From Nocardioides iriomotensis (GTDB taxonomy: Bacteria > Actinomycetota > Actinomycetes > Propionibacteriales > Nocardioidaceae), in NCBI RefSeq assembly GCF_004168035.1, contig NZ_SDPU01000022.1, positions 248,001 to 312,000 of the forward strand: 64,000 nt of DNA. Direction: 5' to 3'. Position numbers and translations under genes: made by a program. The notes under the pieces are model-generated. The model was not told the DNA's origin. It saw nothing but the letters and a program-made list of their open reading frames with translations, and did not search any database. Position 1 is the first letter of the stretch; each line of letters begins with the position of its first letter. This document shows positions 26,295 to 37,399 of this stretch, piece by piece.

Positions 26295-27566
26295 ATGACG
26301 ACACCGGCGACGCACGCTGTGCTGGACGGGCTGGAGGCGGTCCGCGGCTGGCAGGAGGAGCTCTACCGCGACCTGCACGCCCACCCCGAGCTGTCGCACC
26401 GGGAGACGCGGACGGCTGCCCTGGTCGCGGAGCGGCTGCGCACCTTTGACTGCGAGGTCCACGAGGGCGTCGGGGGCACCGGGGTGGTCGCGGTGCTCCG
26501 CAACGGGGACGGCCCGACCGTCCTGCTGCGCGCCGACATGGACGCGCTGCCGGTGGCCGAGGCCACCGGCCTCCCGTACGCCAGCACCGTCACGACGGTC
26601 GACCCCGACGGGGCCGAGGTCCCGGTGATGCACGCCTGTGGTCACGACGTGCACGTGACCTGCCTGCTGGGGGCGGTCGGGCTCCTGGCCGACGCGCCGG
26701 GCGCCTGGCGCGGCACCCTGGTTGCCGTCTTCCAGCCCGGGGAGGAGGTCGGCGACGGTGCCCGCCGGATGGTCGACGACGGTCTCGTCGACCTGGTCGG
26801 CGGCGTCGACGTGGCGCTGTGCCAGCACGTCCTCCCGCTCCCGGCCGGCCGGGTCGGCACCCGCTCGGGGCCGGTGCTGACCGCCGCCGACAGCCTGCGC
26901 ATCACGGTGCACGGGCGGGGTGCGCACGGGTCGATGCCGCACGCCGCCGTCGACCCGGTCGTCCTCGCGGCGATGATCGTGGTCCGGCTGCAGACGGTCG
27001 TGTCCCGCGAGACCCGCCCGGGCGAGCCGACTGTGCTGACCGTCGGCAGCGTGCAGGCCGGCACGAAGAGCAACGTCATCCCCGACCGGGCGACCCTGCT
27101 GGTGAACGTGCGCACCTACGACGAGGGCACCCGTGCCGCGGTGCTGGGCGCGATCGAGCGCATCGTCCGCGCCGAGTGCGACGCGTCGGGCAGTCCCCGG
27201 CCCCCCGAGATCGAGCTGTTCGACCGCTTCCCCGTCACCGACAACGACCCCGCGGTCACCGAGCGGGTGGCCGCTGCGTTCACCGCTCACTTCGGTCAGG
27301 CGGCGGTCGAGCTGGCGCAGCAGTCGGCGAGCGAGGACTTCAGCGACCTCCCACGCGCGTTCGGCGTCCCGTACACCTACTGGGGGATCGGCGGCACCGA
27401 CCCCGTCCTGTACGGCGAGGCGGAGGCACGCGGCCGCGTGTCGCAGGAGGTCCCGGTGAACCACTCGGCGCTGTTCGCGCCCGTCCTGCAGCCCACCCTC
27501 GACACCGGGACCGCCGCGATGACGGTGGCGGCGCTGGCCTGGCTGGGGGAGTCTGCCGCCGGCTGA
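26295..27566 (+). CDS. M20 family amidohydrolase
   Basis: Zinc aminoacylase/amidohydrolase of 423 residues. Metal-site motifs of the M20D branch: [38 protein letters not shown] (catalytic His/Asp), [14 protein letters not shown] (catalytic Glu), a dimerisation lid with [15 protein letters not shown], then [15 protein letters not shown] and a final NHSALFAP (last metal His). Substrates of the family are N-acyl amino acids, hippurate-like compounds or indole-acetyl amino acids; the one used here is not clear. The start is ATG with GGGAG at good spacing. It stands alone and converges with the SnoaL-like gene. Confidence 0.92.
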   Translation: MTTPATHAVLDGLEAVRGWQEELYRDLHAHPELSHRETRTAALVAERLRTFDCEVHEGVGGTGVVAVLRNGDGPTVLLRADMDALPVAEATGLPYASTVTTVDPDGAEVPVMHACGHDVHVTCLLGAVGLLADAPGAWRGTLVAVFQPGEEVGDGARRMVDDGLVDLVGGVDVALCQHVLPLPAGRVGTRSGPVLTAADSLRITVHGRGAHGSMPHAAVDPVVLAAMIVVRLQTVVSRETRPGEPTVLTVGSVQAGTKSNVIPDRATLLVNVRTYDEGTRAAVLGAIERIVRAECDASGSPRPPEIELFDRFPVTDNDPAVTERVAAAFTAHFGQAAVELAQQSASEDFSDLPRAFGVPYTYWGIGGTDPVLYGEAEARGRVSQEVPVNHSALFAPVLQPTLDTGTAAMTVAALAWLGESAAG

Positions 27567-27596
27567 CGGCACGAGCCGCCGGCTAGCCTTGCGACC

Positions 27597-28040
27597 TCAG
27601 GTCGTGGTGGTCCCGGCCGGCGCCTCCATGAGGCCCAGCTGGACGAGCAGGTCGAGCTGGTCGAAGTAGAAGTCGTGGCGCACGATGCGGCCGTCGCGGA
27701 CGGTGGCCACGTCCGCAGCGCGCACGCGCACCTGCTTGCCGGTCGGGGGAACCGTCTGGCCGTCGGGCAGTGTCATCGGCTCGGTGTTCGTGCCGACGAA
27801 GTCGCCCTGGTCGATGGCGCAGTCGGCCGTCTCGTGCTCGAGCAGCGGCACGTACTCCCGGTCCGTGAACGATCCGACGAACGACTGGTTCCACTCGATG
27901 AAGCGGTCGATGCCGTGCAGCTCCCCCTCGTCCGGCGTGGTCGCGACCACGTCCGGTGCGTAGATGTCTCGCAGCGCCGCGAGATCACCGGTGAGGACCG
28001 CTTCGGTCGCGCGGTTCATGAGGTCACGTGGCTGTCCCAT
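27597..28040 (-). CDS. SnoaL-like/NTF2-fold protein
   Basis: Soluble cone-shaped NTF2-fold protein of 147 residues: an N-terminal helix with LTGDLAALRDIYAPDVVATT, the loop HGIDRFIEWNQSF and a C-terminal sheet ending VRDGRIVRHDFYFDQLDLLV. These proteins act as polyketide cyclases, isomerases or ligand-binding modules; the pocket residues (His, Asp, Tyr) give no clear assignment. The ATG at 28040 is preceded by AGGAGGTG at ideal spacing. It appears monocistronic. The 170 bp upstream, to 28210, contain no gene I can support. Confidence 0.85.
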   Translation of the reverse strand: MGQPRDLMNRATEAVLTGDLAALRDIYAPDVVATTPDEGELHGIDRFIEWNQSFVGSFTDREYVPLLEHETADCAIDQGDFVGTNTEPMTLPDGQTVPPTGKQVRVRAADVATVRDGRIVRHDFYFDQLDLLVQLGLMEAPAGTTTT

Positions 28041-28210
28041 CGGACACCTCCTGGAAGGGTCGAGTCCGTAGGTCGACGTGGTTTCCGGTCGGACCTCGGT
28101 CAGAGCGACCGGTCGACCTGCTCCGAGTCAACGCTCCGGTCCTCTCGACGCCCATAGCCCGACCGGGTGGATCGCCGTCGCCGCTCCGAGCGCCGGGGTC
28201 GGAGCCGGGG

Positions 28211-28708
28211 TCAGCGCAGGGCCAGCGAGCCGGACACGTCGGGCTCCCACGGCAGGGTCGCGTCGTCGGCGATCCGCCGGTCGAGCGCGGCGGCCACGTC
28301 CTCGGGCCAGGGAGCGGTCCGGCGCGTCTCCATGTCGATGTGGAGGAGGATCTCCTCCATCACGAAGCTCAGCCGCCGGTGCGACTCGTCGAGCAGGTAG
28401 ACGAGGGCGTGCGCGGCCCGCTCGGCGCGGCCGAGGAGGCGGACGCGGGCGGACATCCGGTCGCCGGTGCGCAGCTCGGCGAGGTAGGTCAGGTGGTGCT
28501 CCGCGGAGAAGCACGCGTGCCCGCTGGCCGGCCAGTTCTGCGGGATCCCCACACCCACGAGCGCCTCGTCCAGCCCCTCGCTGGCGATGCCCGTGTAGTG
28601 ACGCACGTTGAGGTGCCCGTTGACGTCCTCGAACGCGATGGGCACGGGCTGCTCGGCGTACGCCGGCAGGGGAGCGAGCTGGTCGTAGGTCGGGTGGGGT
28701 GCAGTCAC
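28211..28708 (-). CDS. hotdog-fold thioesterase
   Basis: Protein of 165 residues with the 4-hydroxybenzoyl-CoA-type hotdog fold: IAFEDVNGHLNVRHYTG (the Asp-x-x-Gly-His-x-Asn active-site helix), YLAELRTGDRMSARVRLLG and HALVYLLDESHRRLSFVMEE. It should hydrolyse an acyl-CoA in the cytosol; chain length is unknown. GTG at 28708 follows a TAGGGT box by 7 nt on the minus strand. It is divergent from the arylamine N-acetyltransferase gene. Confidence 0.87.
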   Translation of the reverse strand: MTAPHPTYDQLAPLPAYAEQPVPIAFEDVNGHLNVRHYTGIASEGLDEALVGVGIPQNWPASGHACFSAEHHLTYLAELRTGDRMSARVRLLGRAERAAHALVYLLDESHRRLSFVMEEILLHIDMETRRTAPWPEDVAAALDRRIADDATLPWEPDVSGSLALR

Positions 28709-28715
28709 GGGCGTG

Positions 28716-28721
28716 ACCCTA
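28716..28721 (-). promoter_or_regulatory. -10 box of the thioesterase gene, probably leaderless
   Basis: On the minus strand TAGGGT lies 7 nt before the GTG at 28708. Confidence 0.5.
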
Positions 28722-28749
28722 CCGGGCGCTCCTGCGCTTGAATGTCGCC

Positions 28750-29580
28750 ATGTCCTCCGACGCGTGGCTCACCGACCGGCTCGACCTCGAGGGCTACCTC
28801 GGGCGGCTCGGCGTCGCCGCTCGGGAGCCGGGGCGCGCGGCGCTGGACGAGCTGCACGAGGCGCACGTCCGCGCGTTCACCTTCGACAACATCGACGTCC
28901 TGCTGGGCCGTCACCCGGGGGTCTCGCTCGACGCCGTCCAAGGGAAGTTCGTCGGGCGCGGGCGGGGCGGCTACTGCTTCGAGCACACGACGATCTTCTC
29001 CGCGGCCCTGCAGCGCCTCGGCTACGAGGTGCGCCGACACCTGGGCCGGGTCGGCGACCCCGACGCCGGCACCCAGCAGGGGCGGACGCACATGGTGGTG
29101 GAGGTGGTGCTGGACGGCCAGCGCCTCCTGTGCGACCCCGGCTTCGGGATGAGCCTGCTCCGGCCGATCCCGCTGGCGGACGGCGCCGAGGACGACTACC
29201 TGCCGGGCTGGCGCTACCGCCTCCGTCGTACGCCGGCCGGCGACTGGGCTCTCGACCGGCTCCGCGAGGACGGCTGGGAGGTCACGCACACCACCGACGA
29301 GCTGGAGGTGAAGCCGGTGGACGTGGTGATCGGCCACCACTACACGAGCACGTTCCCCGGCTCGCACTTCCGCAGCGGCCTGATCCTGACCAAGCACCTG
29401 CCCGGCCGTCACGTCACCGTCACGCACGAGGCGCTGACGGTCCGGGCGCCGGGGGAGCCGACCGAGCACCGGCCGCTGCGGGACGGGGAGGTCGAGGAGT
29501 GGCTCGACGTGCTCGACGTACCCCTGACGGACGACGAGCGCGCGCAGCTCCTCACGAAGCTGCGCGCGCTCGGTCAGTAG
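28750..29580 (+). CDS. arylamine N-acetyltransferase
   Basis: Acetyl-CoA-dependent N-acetyltransferase of about 276 residues. Catalytic triad visible: Cys76 in GRGRGGYCFEHTTIF, His114 in QQGRTHMVVEV and Asp129 in CDPGFGMSLLRPI. FTFDNIDVLLGRHPGVSLD precedes the Cys motif as in other bacterial NATs. In mycobacteria NAT sits with a sterol-degradation operon; no such genes are seen here. The ATG at 28750 is preferred; a TTG at 28738 (adding four residues) is also open. The gene is divergent from the thioesterase and faces the first phospholipase D-like gene, with a 1-bp gap between stops. Confidence 0.92.
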   Translation: MSSDAWLTDRLDLEGYLGRLGVAAREPGRAALDELHEAHVRAFTFDNIDVLLGRHPGVSLDAVQGKFVGRGRGGYCFEHTTIFSAALQRLGYEVRRHLGRVGDPDAGTQQGRTHMVVEVVLDGQRLLCDPGFGMSLLRPIPLADGAEDDYLPGWRYRLRRTPAGDWALDRLREDGWEVTHTTDELEVKPVDVVIGHHYTSTFPGSHFRSGLILTKHLPGRHVTVTHEALTVRAPGEPTEHRPLRDGEVEEWLDVLDVPLTDDERAQLLTKLRALGQ

Positions 29581-29581
29581 G

Positions 29582-30781
29582 TCAGTACGCCCGCGTGTGG
29601 TTGTTCCAGACGAAGTCGAAGTGCGCGTTGTACTGGGCCCAGATGTCGCCGCGCGGGATCTTGAGGGTGACCTCGTCGTTGAGGAACGACAGGCCGGACC
29701 AGTTCTCGGAGCCGGTCCAGACGATCTTCTGCGGCTGACCGTTCCAGGTGCCGTTGATGATCATCCACTTCTCGTGGGTGAAGCGCTCCCAGCGGGTCTC
29801 GCCGAAACCGGTGTCGGGGTTGTCGTCGAGGTCCATGTCGGCGGAGCGGATCGGGATGCCGGCGCCCTTGAGGGTCTGCTTCACGCCCTGGCTGGGCTGG
29901 GACAGGATGGCGCGGATGTCGCAGCCCTGCTTCTTCAGCTGGGCCATCTTCTTGGCGATGAACTTGCCGCGGTCGCCGACCCAGGCGTACATGATCACGC
30001 GGATCTGCGTGCCGCCCGCGCAGGACACCTTGTTGAGGCGGCGGTAGACCGGGTCCTGCTTGCCGCGGCGGACGACGGCGCCGAACTCGCTGACGATGTC
30101 GCCGTTGACGAACTTCCGGTAGACCCGCTTGACCCGCTTGTCCTCCGCGAGCTGGCGGTGGATGAGGGAGTAGTCGTGGAACATCCCCGAGCGGTTGGCC
30201 TGCGTGAACAGGTCGTTGAAGTGCGTGCGGGCGGCGTACCGCGAGATGTTCGTGGAGCCGACCATCACGACGTTCTTCGCCTCACCGGTGTCGGAGAAGA
30301 GGTAGAACTTCATGTGCTGGTTGCCGGCGCCCTTGCGGCACGACTGGAAGCACACCTTGAGGTAGCTCGGGTCGGGGTACTTCGTCTCGCCCTTCTCCTT
30401 GTTGCGCTTGTGGCAGGCGTCCTTGAAGTGCGGGTCGATGTTGCTGCCCAGGTAGTTGCGCAGCCGCTTGGTCGTCCTCGAGATGAAGTTGTCGTTGATG
30501 ACCATCTGCACGGCGACGCCGCGCTGGCAGGCGTCGATCAGGGCGTTGGTGATGTCCGCGCGGCTGTGGGAGTACGTCGCGATCCGGATGATCGAGCCCT
30601 TTTCGGCGGACTGGATCGACTTGCGGATGTGGACCATCGAGACGTTCTCGGCCGCCCGGTCGCCGTACGGGTCGTTGAAGCGGGCACCGGTGCCGGGCGT
30701 GTACGCGAACGCGGCGCCCACACCCAGCGTGGTCGTCGCGAGCAGCATGCTCAGCAGGACGATGATCGACTTCTTGGTCAC
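29582..30781 (-). CDS. secreted phospholipase D-like protein, paralogue 1
   Basis: Protein of 399 residues with a Sec signal (basic TKKS, hydrophobic core, cleavage near AFA-YTP at about 27). The mature part has two phospholipase D-type half-sites: GNQHMKFYLFSDT with GSTN after it, and THEKWMIINGT with GSENWS after it. In both, the Asp of the HxKx4D motif is replaced (Ser, then Asn), while His and Lys remain. The family cleaves or transfers phosphodiesters, so this may be an active variant with altered chemistry. The GTG at 30781 was chosen because GGGGGT precedes it and a proper signal peptide results. The next gene upstream is a clear paralogue. Confidence 0.87.
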   Translation of the reverse strand: MTKKSIIVLLSMLLATTTLGVGAAFAYTPGTGARFNDPYGDRAAENVSMVHIRKSIQSAEKGSIIRIATYSHSRADITNALIDACQRGVAVQMVINDNFISRTTKRLRNYLGSNIDPHFKDACHKRNKEKGETKYPDPSYLKVCFQSCRKGAGNQHMKFYLFSDTGEAKNVVMVGSTNISRYAARTHFNDLFTQANRSGMFHDYSLIHRQLAEDKRVKRVYRKFVNGDIVSEFGAVVRRGKQDPVYRRLNKVSCAGGTQIRVIMYAWVGDRGKFIAKKMAQLKKQGCDIRAILSQPSQGVKQTLKGAGIPIRSADMDLDDNPDTGFGETRWERFTHEKWMIINGTWNGQPQKIVWTGSENWSGLSFLNDEVTLKIPRGDIWAQYNAHFDFVWNNHTRAY

Positions 30782-30907
30782 GGAGCGACCCCCGGGATTG
30801 TTGGGCCCCGTACCGGGACCGGTCTGCACGATGACCGGTAGACCCTAACCGAAGCCCCGGACGGGCCCCGCATCGAGGAGGTCACATCCCGGTCACGGCG
30901 TCGTGCG

Positions 30908-32140
30908 TCAGAGGCGACGGGTGCGCTTCGTCCACAGGAACTCGAAGTGCCGGGCGTAGTCCTCGTGCGCCTTCTGGCGCGGGATCATGATCGTGACCTC
31001 GTCGTTCACCTCGGACTTGTCCGACCAGTTCTCCGAGCCGGTCCACACCACCCGCATGGGCACGCCGGCGTAGGTCCCGTTGAGCGTCATCCACTTCTCG
31101 TGGGTGAAGTGCTCCCAGGGCGTGTCGTCGAAGCCGGTCTCCTTGTCCTTGTCGGTGTCGAGGTCCGCGCTGCGCATGGCGACGCCGCCGCGCCGCAGGA
31201 TCCGCTTCACGACGGTGCCGGCCCCGCTGAGGATCGCCCGCACCTCGCAGCCGGCCCGGTCGAGCTGGGCGGCCTTCTGCGCGAGGTACTGGCCGCGCAC
31301 GCCGACCCAGGCGTACATCATCACGCGGATCACGGTGTGGCCGTTCTTGCCGTAGCCCGGCTGGGCGGCGCAGTCGACCTGGTTCAGCCGCAGCCAGATC
31401 GGGTCGTTCTCCTTCTGGATGCGCGGCACGATCGCGCCGAACTCCGAGACCAGGTTGCCGTCGACGACGACCACGTGCGGCTCGGCGACCGGGATGTCCT
31501 GCGCGAGCTGGTTGTGGATCATGCTGTACGCCTGGTATGTCGTCGGCTTGTCCACCATCGTGAACAGGTCGTTCCAGTGCGTGCGCGCGGCGAACCCGGT
31601 CAGGTTCGTCGAGCCCACCATCACGACGTTGCGCGCGGAGCCGGTCTGCGAGAACAGCAGGAACTTCATGTGCTGGTTGCCCAGCGGCCGGTTCAGCCGG
31701 CAGGCGCCCGCGCAGATCCGGACGAAGCTCGGGTACGCCCACGGCTGCGCGAACTTCTCGGGGTCCCGGGGGTTGCAGCCGTCGTCGAAGCGCGGCGCCA
31801 TGCTGGTGCCGAACTGCTTGCGCATCGTCCGGGTCTGGCCCGACGTCCAGTTGTCGTTGAGCACGATCTGGATGGCCACCTTGCGCTTGCACGCGGCGAG
31901 CAGCGACTTGGTGACGTCCGGCCGGTCGAGGGAGTACATCGCGATCCGGATCAGGGAGTGCTTCGGGGACTTGTTGATCGCCTTGATGATGTGCTTCATC
32001 GTGCGGTCCTGGGCCTCGCGCTGGCCCATCGGGTCGTTGAACATCGCCCCTGTGGGCGGCTCCCACGCGTTGGCAGCGGACAGCGTCCCGCCACCGACGA
32101 GCACGACCGCCGTCAGGACGACGGCAAGCAGCTTCTTCAC
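30908..32140 (-). CDS. secreted phospholipase D-like protein, paralogue 2
   Basis: Protein of 410 residues, paralogue of its downstream neighbour, with the same order: Sec signal (VKKLLAVVLTAVVLVGGGTL, cleavage near AANA-WEP), GAMFNDPMGQREAQDRTMKH, GNQHMKFLLFSQT followed by GSTNLT, MYAWVGVRGQYLAQKAAQLD, and THEKWMTLNGT followed by GSENWS. The HKD-type motifs again carry Ser and Asn in the Asp positions. GTG at 32140 follows GGGGGATC at good spacing. A 126-bp gap separates it from paralogue 1; they may be one transcript. The 230 bp upstream, to dxs, contain a divergent promoter region and no gene. Confidence 0.87.
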   Translation of the reverse strand: MKKLLAVVLTAVVLVGGGTLSAANAWEPPTGAMFNDPMGQREAQDRTMKHIIKAINKSPKHSLIRIAMYSLDRPDVTKSLLAACKRKVAIQIVLNDNWTSGQTRTMRKQFGTSMAPRFDDGCNPRDPEKFAQPWAYPSFVRICAGACRLNRPLGNQHMKFLLFSQTGSARNVVMVGSTNLTGFAARTHWNDLFTMVDKPTTYQAYSMIHNQLAQDIPVAEPHVVVVDGNLVSEFGAIVPRIQKENDPIWLRLNQVDCAAQPGYGKNGHTVIRVMMYAWVGVRGQYLAQKAAQLDRAGCEVRAILSGAGTVVKRILRRGGVAMRSADLDTDKDKETGFDDTPWEHFTHEKWMTLNGTYAGVPMRVVWTGSENWSDKSEVNDEVTIMIPRQKAHEDYARHFEFLWTKRTRRL

Positions 32141-32370
32141 GAAAGATCCCCCAGGAGCACGGTCAGCCAGAGCGGCACGGTTCAGCACCGGAACAAAGTA
32201 AAGGGTTTGCGCCCGGTTCGCGCGGAAATGCGCAAGACCCGCGTGTGACGTACCTGTCGCCGCGGCTCGAGAGCACCCCGGCGGCCTCGGCGGGTACGGC
32301 GGCCGCGAAGCACCCGTAGACTCGAACGCCGTACGACACCCTGACGCCCGACTCCCCGGGAGGCCCTCGG

Positions 32371-34269
32371 ATGGGACAGCTGGACCGGATCTCCGGCCCA
32401 CGTGACCTGCGCGACCTCGACGACGCCGAGCTCGACGAGCTGGCGAGCGAGATCCGCGACCGTCTGGTCACCACCTGCTCCCCGCGCGGCGGCCACCTCG
32501 GCCCCAACCTCGGCGTCGTCGAGCTCACCCTCGCGATCCACCGGGTGTTCGACTCCCCGCACGACCGCGTCCTCTTCGACACCGGCCACCAGGCCTACGT
32601 GCACAAGATGGTCACCGGTCGCGCCGGCCGGTTCGACACGCTGCGCACCGAGGGCGGCCTGTCCGGCTACCCGAGCCAGGCGGAGTCCGAGCACGACATC
32701 GTCGAGAACTCCCACGCCTCCACGGCGTTGTCCTACGCCGACGGCCTGGCCAAGGCGTACGCCATCCGCGGGGAGGACCGCTACGTCGTCGCCGTCGTCG
32801 GCGACGGCGCCCTGACGGGCGGGATGTCGTGGGAGGCCCTCAACAACATCGCCGCGGACGACACCCGCAAGCTCGTCATCGTCGTCAACGACAACGGTCG
32901 CTCCTACACCCCGACCGTCGGCGGTCTCGCCAAGCACCTCGCGACGCTGCGCACCAGCCCGCGCTACGAGCAGCTGCTCGACCTCGTGAAGAGGCGGCTG
33001 AACGGCGTCCGCGGCGTCGGCCCTGCGGTGTACGACGCCCTCCACGCGGTGAAGAAGGGCATGAAGGACGCGCTCGCGCCGCAGGGCCTGTTCGAGGACC
33101 TCGGCCTCAAGTACGTCGGCCCGATCGACGGCCACGACCGCGAGGCCGTCGAGCAGGCGCTCACCCAGGCGAGGCGGTTCGGCGGCCCGGTGATCGTGCA
33201 CGCCATGACCCGCAAGGGCTTCGGCTACGACGCCGCGGAGCGGCACGAGGCCGACCAGTTCCACTCGCCCGGGCCGTTCAACGTCGAGACGGGCGAGGAG
33301 TCGCCCAAGGGCCGGATCTGGACGGACGTGTTCGCCGACGAGATGGTCGAGCTCGGCCGCGAGCGCGAGGACGTCGTCGCGATCACCGCGGCGATGCTGC
33401 ACCCGGTCGGGCTGCACAAGTTCGCCGCGCAGCACCCCGAGCGCACCTTCGACGTGGGCATCGCCGAGCAGCACGCCGCCACCTCGGCCGCCGGCCTCGC
33501 CCTCGGCGGGCTGCACCCGGTGGTCGCGGTCTACGCGACGTTCCTCAACCGGGCCTTCGACCAGGTGCTGATGGACGTCGCGCTGCACAGGTGCGGCGTC
33601 ACGTTCGTGCTGGACCGCGCCGGCGTCACCGGCGACGACGGCGCCAGCCACAACGGCATGTGGGACATGTCGGTGCTCCAGGTCGTCCCCGGCCTGCGGA
33701 TCGCGGCCCCGCGCGACGCCACCCGGCTGCGCGAGGAGCTGCGCGAGGCGGTCCAGGTCGACGACGCTCCGACCGTCGTCCGGTTCCCCAAGGGACCGCC
33801 CAACGACGACGTGCCCGCGATCGACCGGGTCGGCGGCTGCGACGTCCTCGTCCGCAGGGGCGCCAAGGACGTGCTGGTCGTCGGGGTCGGCTCGATGGCG
33901 GCCACCTCGGTCGAGGTGGCCGAGCGGCTCGGCGACCAGGGCCTCGGCGTCACGGTCGTGGACCCCCGCTGGGTGAAGCCGGTCGACCCGGCGCTCGTCG
34001 ACCTCGCGCGCGAGCACCGGCTCGTCGTGTGCGTCGAGGACAACGGCGTCGTGGGGGGCGTGGGCTCGGTCCTGCTGCAGACGCTCAACGAGCAGGGCGT
34101 CACCACGCCGGTGCGGCTGTTCGGCATCCCGCAGCGCTTCCTCGAGCACGCCAAGCGCGCCGCGATCCTCGAGCAGACCGGGCTCACCGCGCAGTCGATC
34201 GCCCGCTCACTGATCGAGCAGCTCGCCGAGGGAGTGGACCGGTCCACGCGGGTTGGCTCGTCAAAGTAA
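32371..34269 (+). CDS. dxs: 1-deoxy-D-xylulose-5-phosphate synthase
   Basis: Thiamine-diphosphate enzyme of 632 residues condensing pyruvate with glyceraldehyde 3-phosphate at the entry of the MEP isoprenoid pathway. Features: [20 protein letters not shown] and [16 protein letters not shown] near the N-terminus, the ThDP/Mg motif [16 protein letters not shown], then [16 protein letters not shown] (catalytic Glu) and HNGMWDMS in the transketolase-like pyrimidine domain, and a C-terminal transketolase domain. Length is typical. ATG at 32371 has GGGAGG 8 nt upstream. It is followed by an amino-acid permease after 24 bp. Confidence 0.97.
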   Translation: MGQLDRISGPRDLRDLDDAELDELASEIRDRLVTTCSPRGGHLGPNLGVVELTLAIHRVFDSPHDRVLFDTGHQAYVHKMVTGRAGRFDTLRTEGGLSGYPSQAESEHDIVENSHASTALSYADGLAKAYAIRGEDRYVVAVVGDGALTGGMSWEALNNIAADDTRKLVIVVNDNGRSYTPTVGGLAKHLATLRTSPRYEQLLDLVKRRLNGVRGVGPAVYDALHAVKKGMKDALAPQGLFEDLGLKYVGPIDGHDREAVEQALTQARRFGGPVIVHAMTRKGFGYDAAERHEADQFHSPGPFNVETGEESPKGRIWTDVFADEMVELGREREDVVAITAAMLHPVGLHKFAAQHPERTFDVGIAEQHAATSAAGLALGGLHPVVAVYATFLNRAFDQVLMDVALHRCGVTFVLDRAGVTGDDGASHNGMWDMSVLQVVPGLRIAAPRDATRLREELREAVQVDDAPTVVRFPKGPPNDDVPAIDRVGGCDVLVRRGAKDVLVVGVGSMAATSVEVAERLGDQGLGVTVVDPRWVKPVDPALVDLAREHRLVVCVEDNGVVGGVGSVLLQTLNEQGVTTPVRLFGIPQRFLEHAKRAAILEQTGLTAQSIARSLIEQLAEGVDRSTRVGSSK

Positions 34270-34293
34270 AGGTCACGTGGGAAGGTTCGACGC

Positions 34294-35796
34294 ATGAGCG
34301 TGTTCCGCACGAAGTCCGTCGAGCAGTCCATCGCCGACACCGACGAGCCCGACCACAGCCTCCGCAAGAGCCTCGGCGCTCTCGACCTCATCGTCTTCGG
34401 AGTCGGCGTCATCATCGGCGCCGGCATCTTCGTGCTCACGGGCACGGTCGCCGCGTCCAACTCCGGCCCCGCGATCGCGCTCTCGTTCGTGATCGCCGGC
34501 GTCGCCTGCGCGCTCGCGGCGCTCTGCTACGCGGAGTTCGCCTCGACCGTGCCGGTCGCGGGCAGCGCCTACACCTTCTCGTACGCGACGTTCGGCGAGC
34601 TGGTCGCCTGGATCATCGGGTGGGACCTGGCCCTGGAGTTCACGATCGGCTCGGCCGCGCTGGCCACCGGGTTCTCCGGCTACCTGCAGAAGCTGCTGGC
34701 AGGCACACCGTTCGAGGTCCCGACCGCGCTGGCGTCGGCCGAGGACGGACTGGTCAACCTCCCGGCCGTCGTGATCTCGCTGCTGGTCATGCTCGTGCTG
34801 ATCCTCGGCATCAAGCTCTCCAGCCGCATCAACCAGGTCGTCGTGGCGATCAAGCTCGTCGTCGTGGCGGCCGTCATCGTCGTCGGCGCCGCGCACGTGC
34901 AGGTCTCCAACTACTCGCCGTTCATCCCGCCGTCGAAGCCCGCCGAGGAGTCCTCCGGTGGCTGGACGTCGCTGCCGCTCATCACGACGCTGCTCGGGCT
35001 GGAGCCGGCCGTCTACGGCATCGCCGGCGTGATCGCCGGTGCGGCGGTGGTGTTCTTCGCGTTCATCGGCTTCGACGTCGTGGCCACCACGGCCGAGGAG
35101 GCCCGCAACCCGCAGAAGGACGTGCCGATCGGCATCCTCGGGTCGCTCGCCATCGTGACGTTCCTCTACATGGCGGTCAGCCTGGTGATCACCGGCATGC
35201 AGAGCTACACCGAGATCGACCCCAACGACGCGGCGCCCGTCGCGACCGCGTTCGAGTCGGTCGGGATCGACTGGATGGGCACCCTCGTCTCGGTCGGTGC
35301 CTGCATCGGTCTCACCGTCGTGGTGATGATCCTGATGCTGGGCCAGACCCGCGTCGCCTTCGCGATGTCGCGGGACGGCCTGCTGCCGTCCTCGCTGTCG
35401 AAGGTGCACCCTAAGTACGGCACGCCGGCCCGGATGACCGCCATCACGGGCGTCGCGGTCGCCGTGATCTCCGGCTTCGTCGGGCTGGAGACGCTGGCCC
35501 ACCTGGTCAGCATTGGCACGCTGTTCGCGTTCGTGCTGGTCAGCGTCGGCGTCCTCGTGCTCCGGCGCACCCGTCCCGACCTGCCGCGGTCGTTCCGCAC
35601 CCCGGCCGCCCCGCTGGTCGCGCTGCTCTCGGTCGTGATGTGCGTCTACCTGATGCTGAACCTCACGGGCGAGACGTGGGTGCGGTTCCTCATCTGGATG
35701 GTCATCGGGTTCGTCGTCTACTTCGGCTACAGCCGCCGCCACAGCCGCCTGGGTGAACGCCAGGCGGCCGGGGCCGAGCAGCCGCGGGGAACCTAG
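34294..35796 (+). CDS. APC family amino acid permease (cationic amino acid transporter type)
   Basis: Membrane protein of 500 residues with about 12-14 helices and the APC signatures GVGVIIGAGIFVLTG in helix 1, EFASTVPVAGSAYTFSYAT, FFAFIGFDVVATTAEEARNP in helix 6 region, and GQTRVAFAMSRDGLLP. The pattern resembles YfnA/CAT transporters, so import of an amino acid with protons is likely; the exact substrate is open. A GGGAAGG site precedes the ATG. Spacing of 24 bp suggests transcription with dxs. Unlike the APC protein at 3982, it lacks the C-terminal UspA-like domain and the KimA motifs. Confidence 0.92.
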   Translation: MSVFRTKSVEQSIADTDEPDHSLRKSLGALDLIVFGVGVIIGAGIFVLTGTVAASNSGPAIALSFVIAGVACALAALCYAEFASTVPVAGSAYTFSYATFGELVAWIIGWDLALEFTIGSAALATGFSGYLQKLLAGTPFEVPTALASAEDGLVNLPAVVISLLVMLVLILGIKLSSRINQVVVAIKLVVVAAVIVVGAAHVQVSNYSPFIPPSKPAEESSGGWTSLPLITTLLGLEPAVYGIAGVIAGAAVVFFAFIGFDVVATTAEEARNPQKDVPIGILGSLAIVTFLYMAVSLVITGMQSYTEIDPNDAAPVATAFESVGIDWMGTLVSVGACIGLTVVVMILMLGQTRVAFAMSRDGLLPSSLSKVHPKYGTPARMTAITGVAVAVISGFVGLETLAHLVSIGTLFAFVLVSVGVLVLRRTRPDLPRSFRTPAAPLVALLSVVMCVYLMLNLTGETWVRFLIWMVIGFVVYFGYSRRHSRLGERQAAGAEQPRGT

Positions 35797-35821
35797 CGGC
35801 ACATCCGGCGAGGGAGGGGCG

Positions 35822-36289
35822 ATGGCGCTCGAGCGCTTCACTCGATGGCTCTATCGCAACGGCCGACCGAACATCCTGGCGCGGGCCCTCAACGCCGTGT
35901 GGGCGCGTGTCTTCGCGACCGGCCGGACGCCCTGGCCGGTCGCGACCCTGGAGGTCCTGGGCCGCACGTCCGGCAGGCCGGTCAGGCTGCCGGTCGTCGT
36001 CGCCGACCTCGACGGCGAGCGGTACCTCGTGTCCATGCTGGGCGAGAACACCAACTGGGTCCGCAACGTCCGCGCTGCCGGCCACCGGGCCGTGCTGCTC
36101 CACGGTCGCCGCACGGACGTCCGCCTCGACGAGGTTCCGATTGAGGAGCGCGCGCCGATCATCAAGCGCTACTGCGAGGTCGCCACGAGTGGGCGGGTGC
36201 ACATCCCCGTCGACCCCCGCGCACCCGTCTCGGAGTTCGAGGAGATCGCGCCCCGCTACCCGGTCTTCCGCGTGGTCCCCCTGAGCTGA
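35822..36289 (+). CDS. DDN-family F420-dependent nitroreductase/oxidoreductase
   Basis: Protein of 155 residues with the split-beta-barrel pattern of deazaflavin (F420)-dependent nitroreductases: TLEVLGRTSGRPVRLPVVVA, RYLVSMLGENTNWVRNVRAA and VFRVVPLS at the end. These reduce quinones or nitro compounds with F420H2 in actinobacteria, which fits the host. ATG at 35822 is preceded by GAGGGAGG. It starts 25 bp after the permease and may belong to the dxs-permease transcript. The true physiological substrate is not evident. Confidence 0.88.
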   Translation: MALERFTRWLYRNGRPNILARALNAVWARVFATGRTPWPVATLEVLGRTSGRPVRLPVVVADLDGERYLVSMLGENTNWVRNVRAAGHRAVLLHGRRTDVRLDEVPIEERAPIIKRYCEVATSGRVHIPVDPRAPVSEFEEIAPRYPVFRVVPLS

Positions 36290-36357
36290 GCGGGGGGCGT
36301 CGGCATCCGACCGCCGCAGCAGGGGCGACCACGTCGGACCCCTCGGCCCGAGCCTCG

Positions 36358-37383
<1,026 letters not shown>

Positions 37384-37399
37384 GCCCTCCACCGTGCCC

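Noticed and set aside
27555-27589. Short direct repeat GCCGCCGGCT around the end of the M20 gene
   Set aside because: Ten bp of G/C-rich sequence recurring within 25 bp is expected by chance in this composition.
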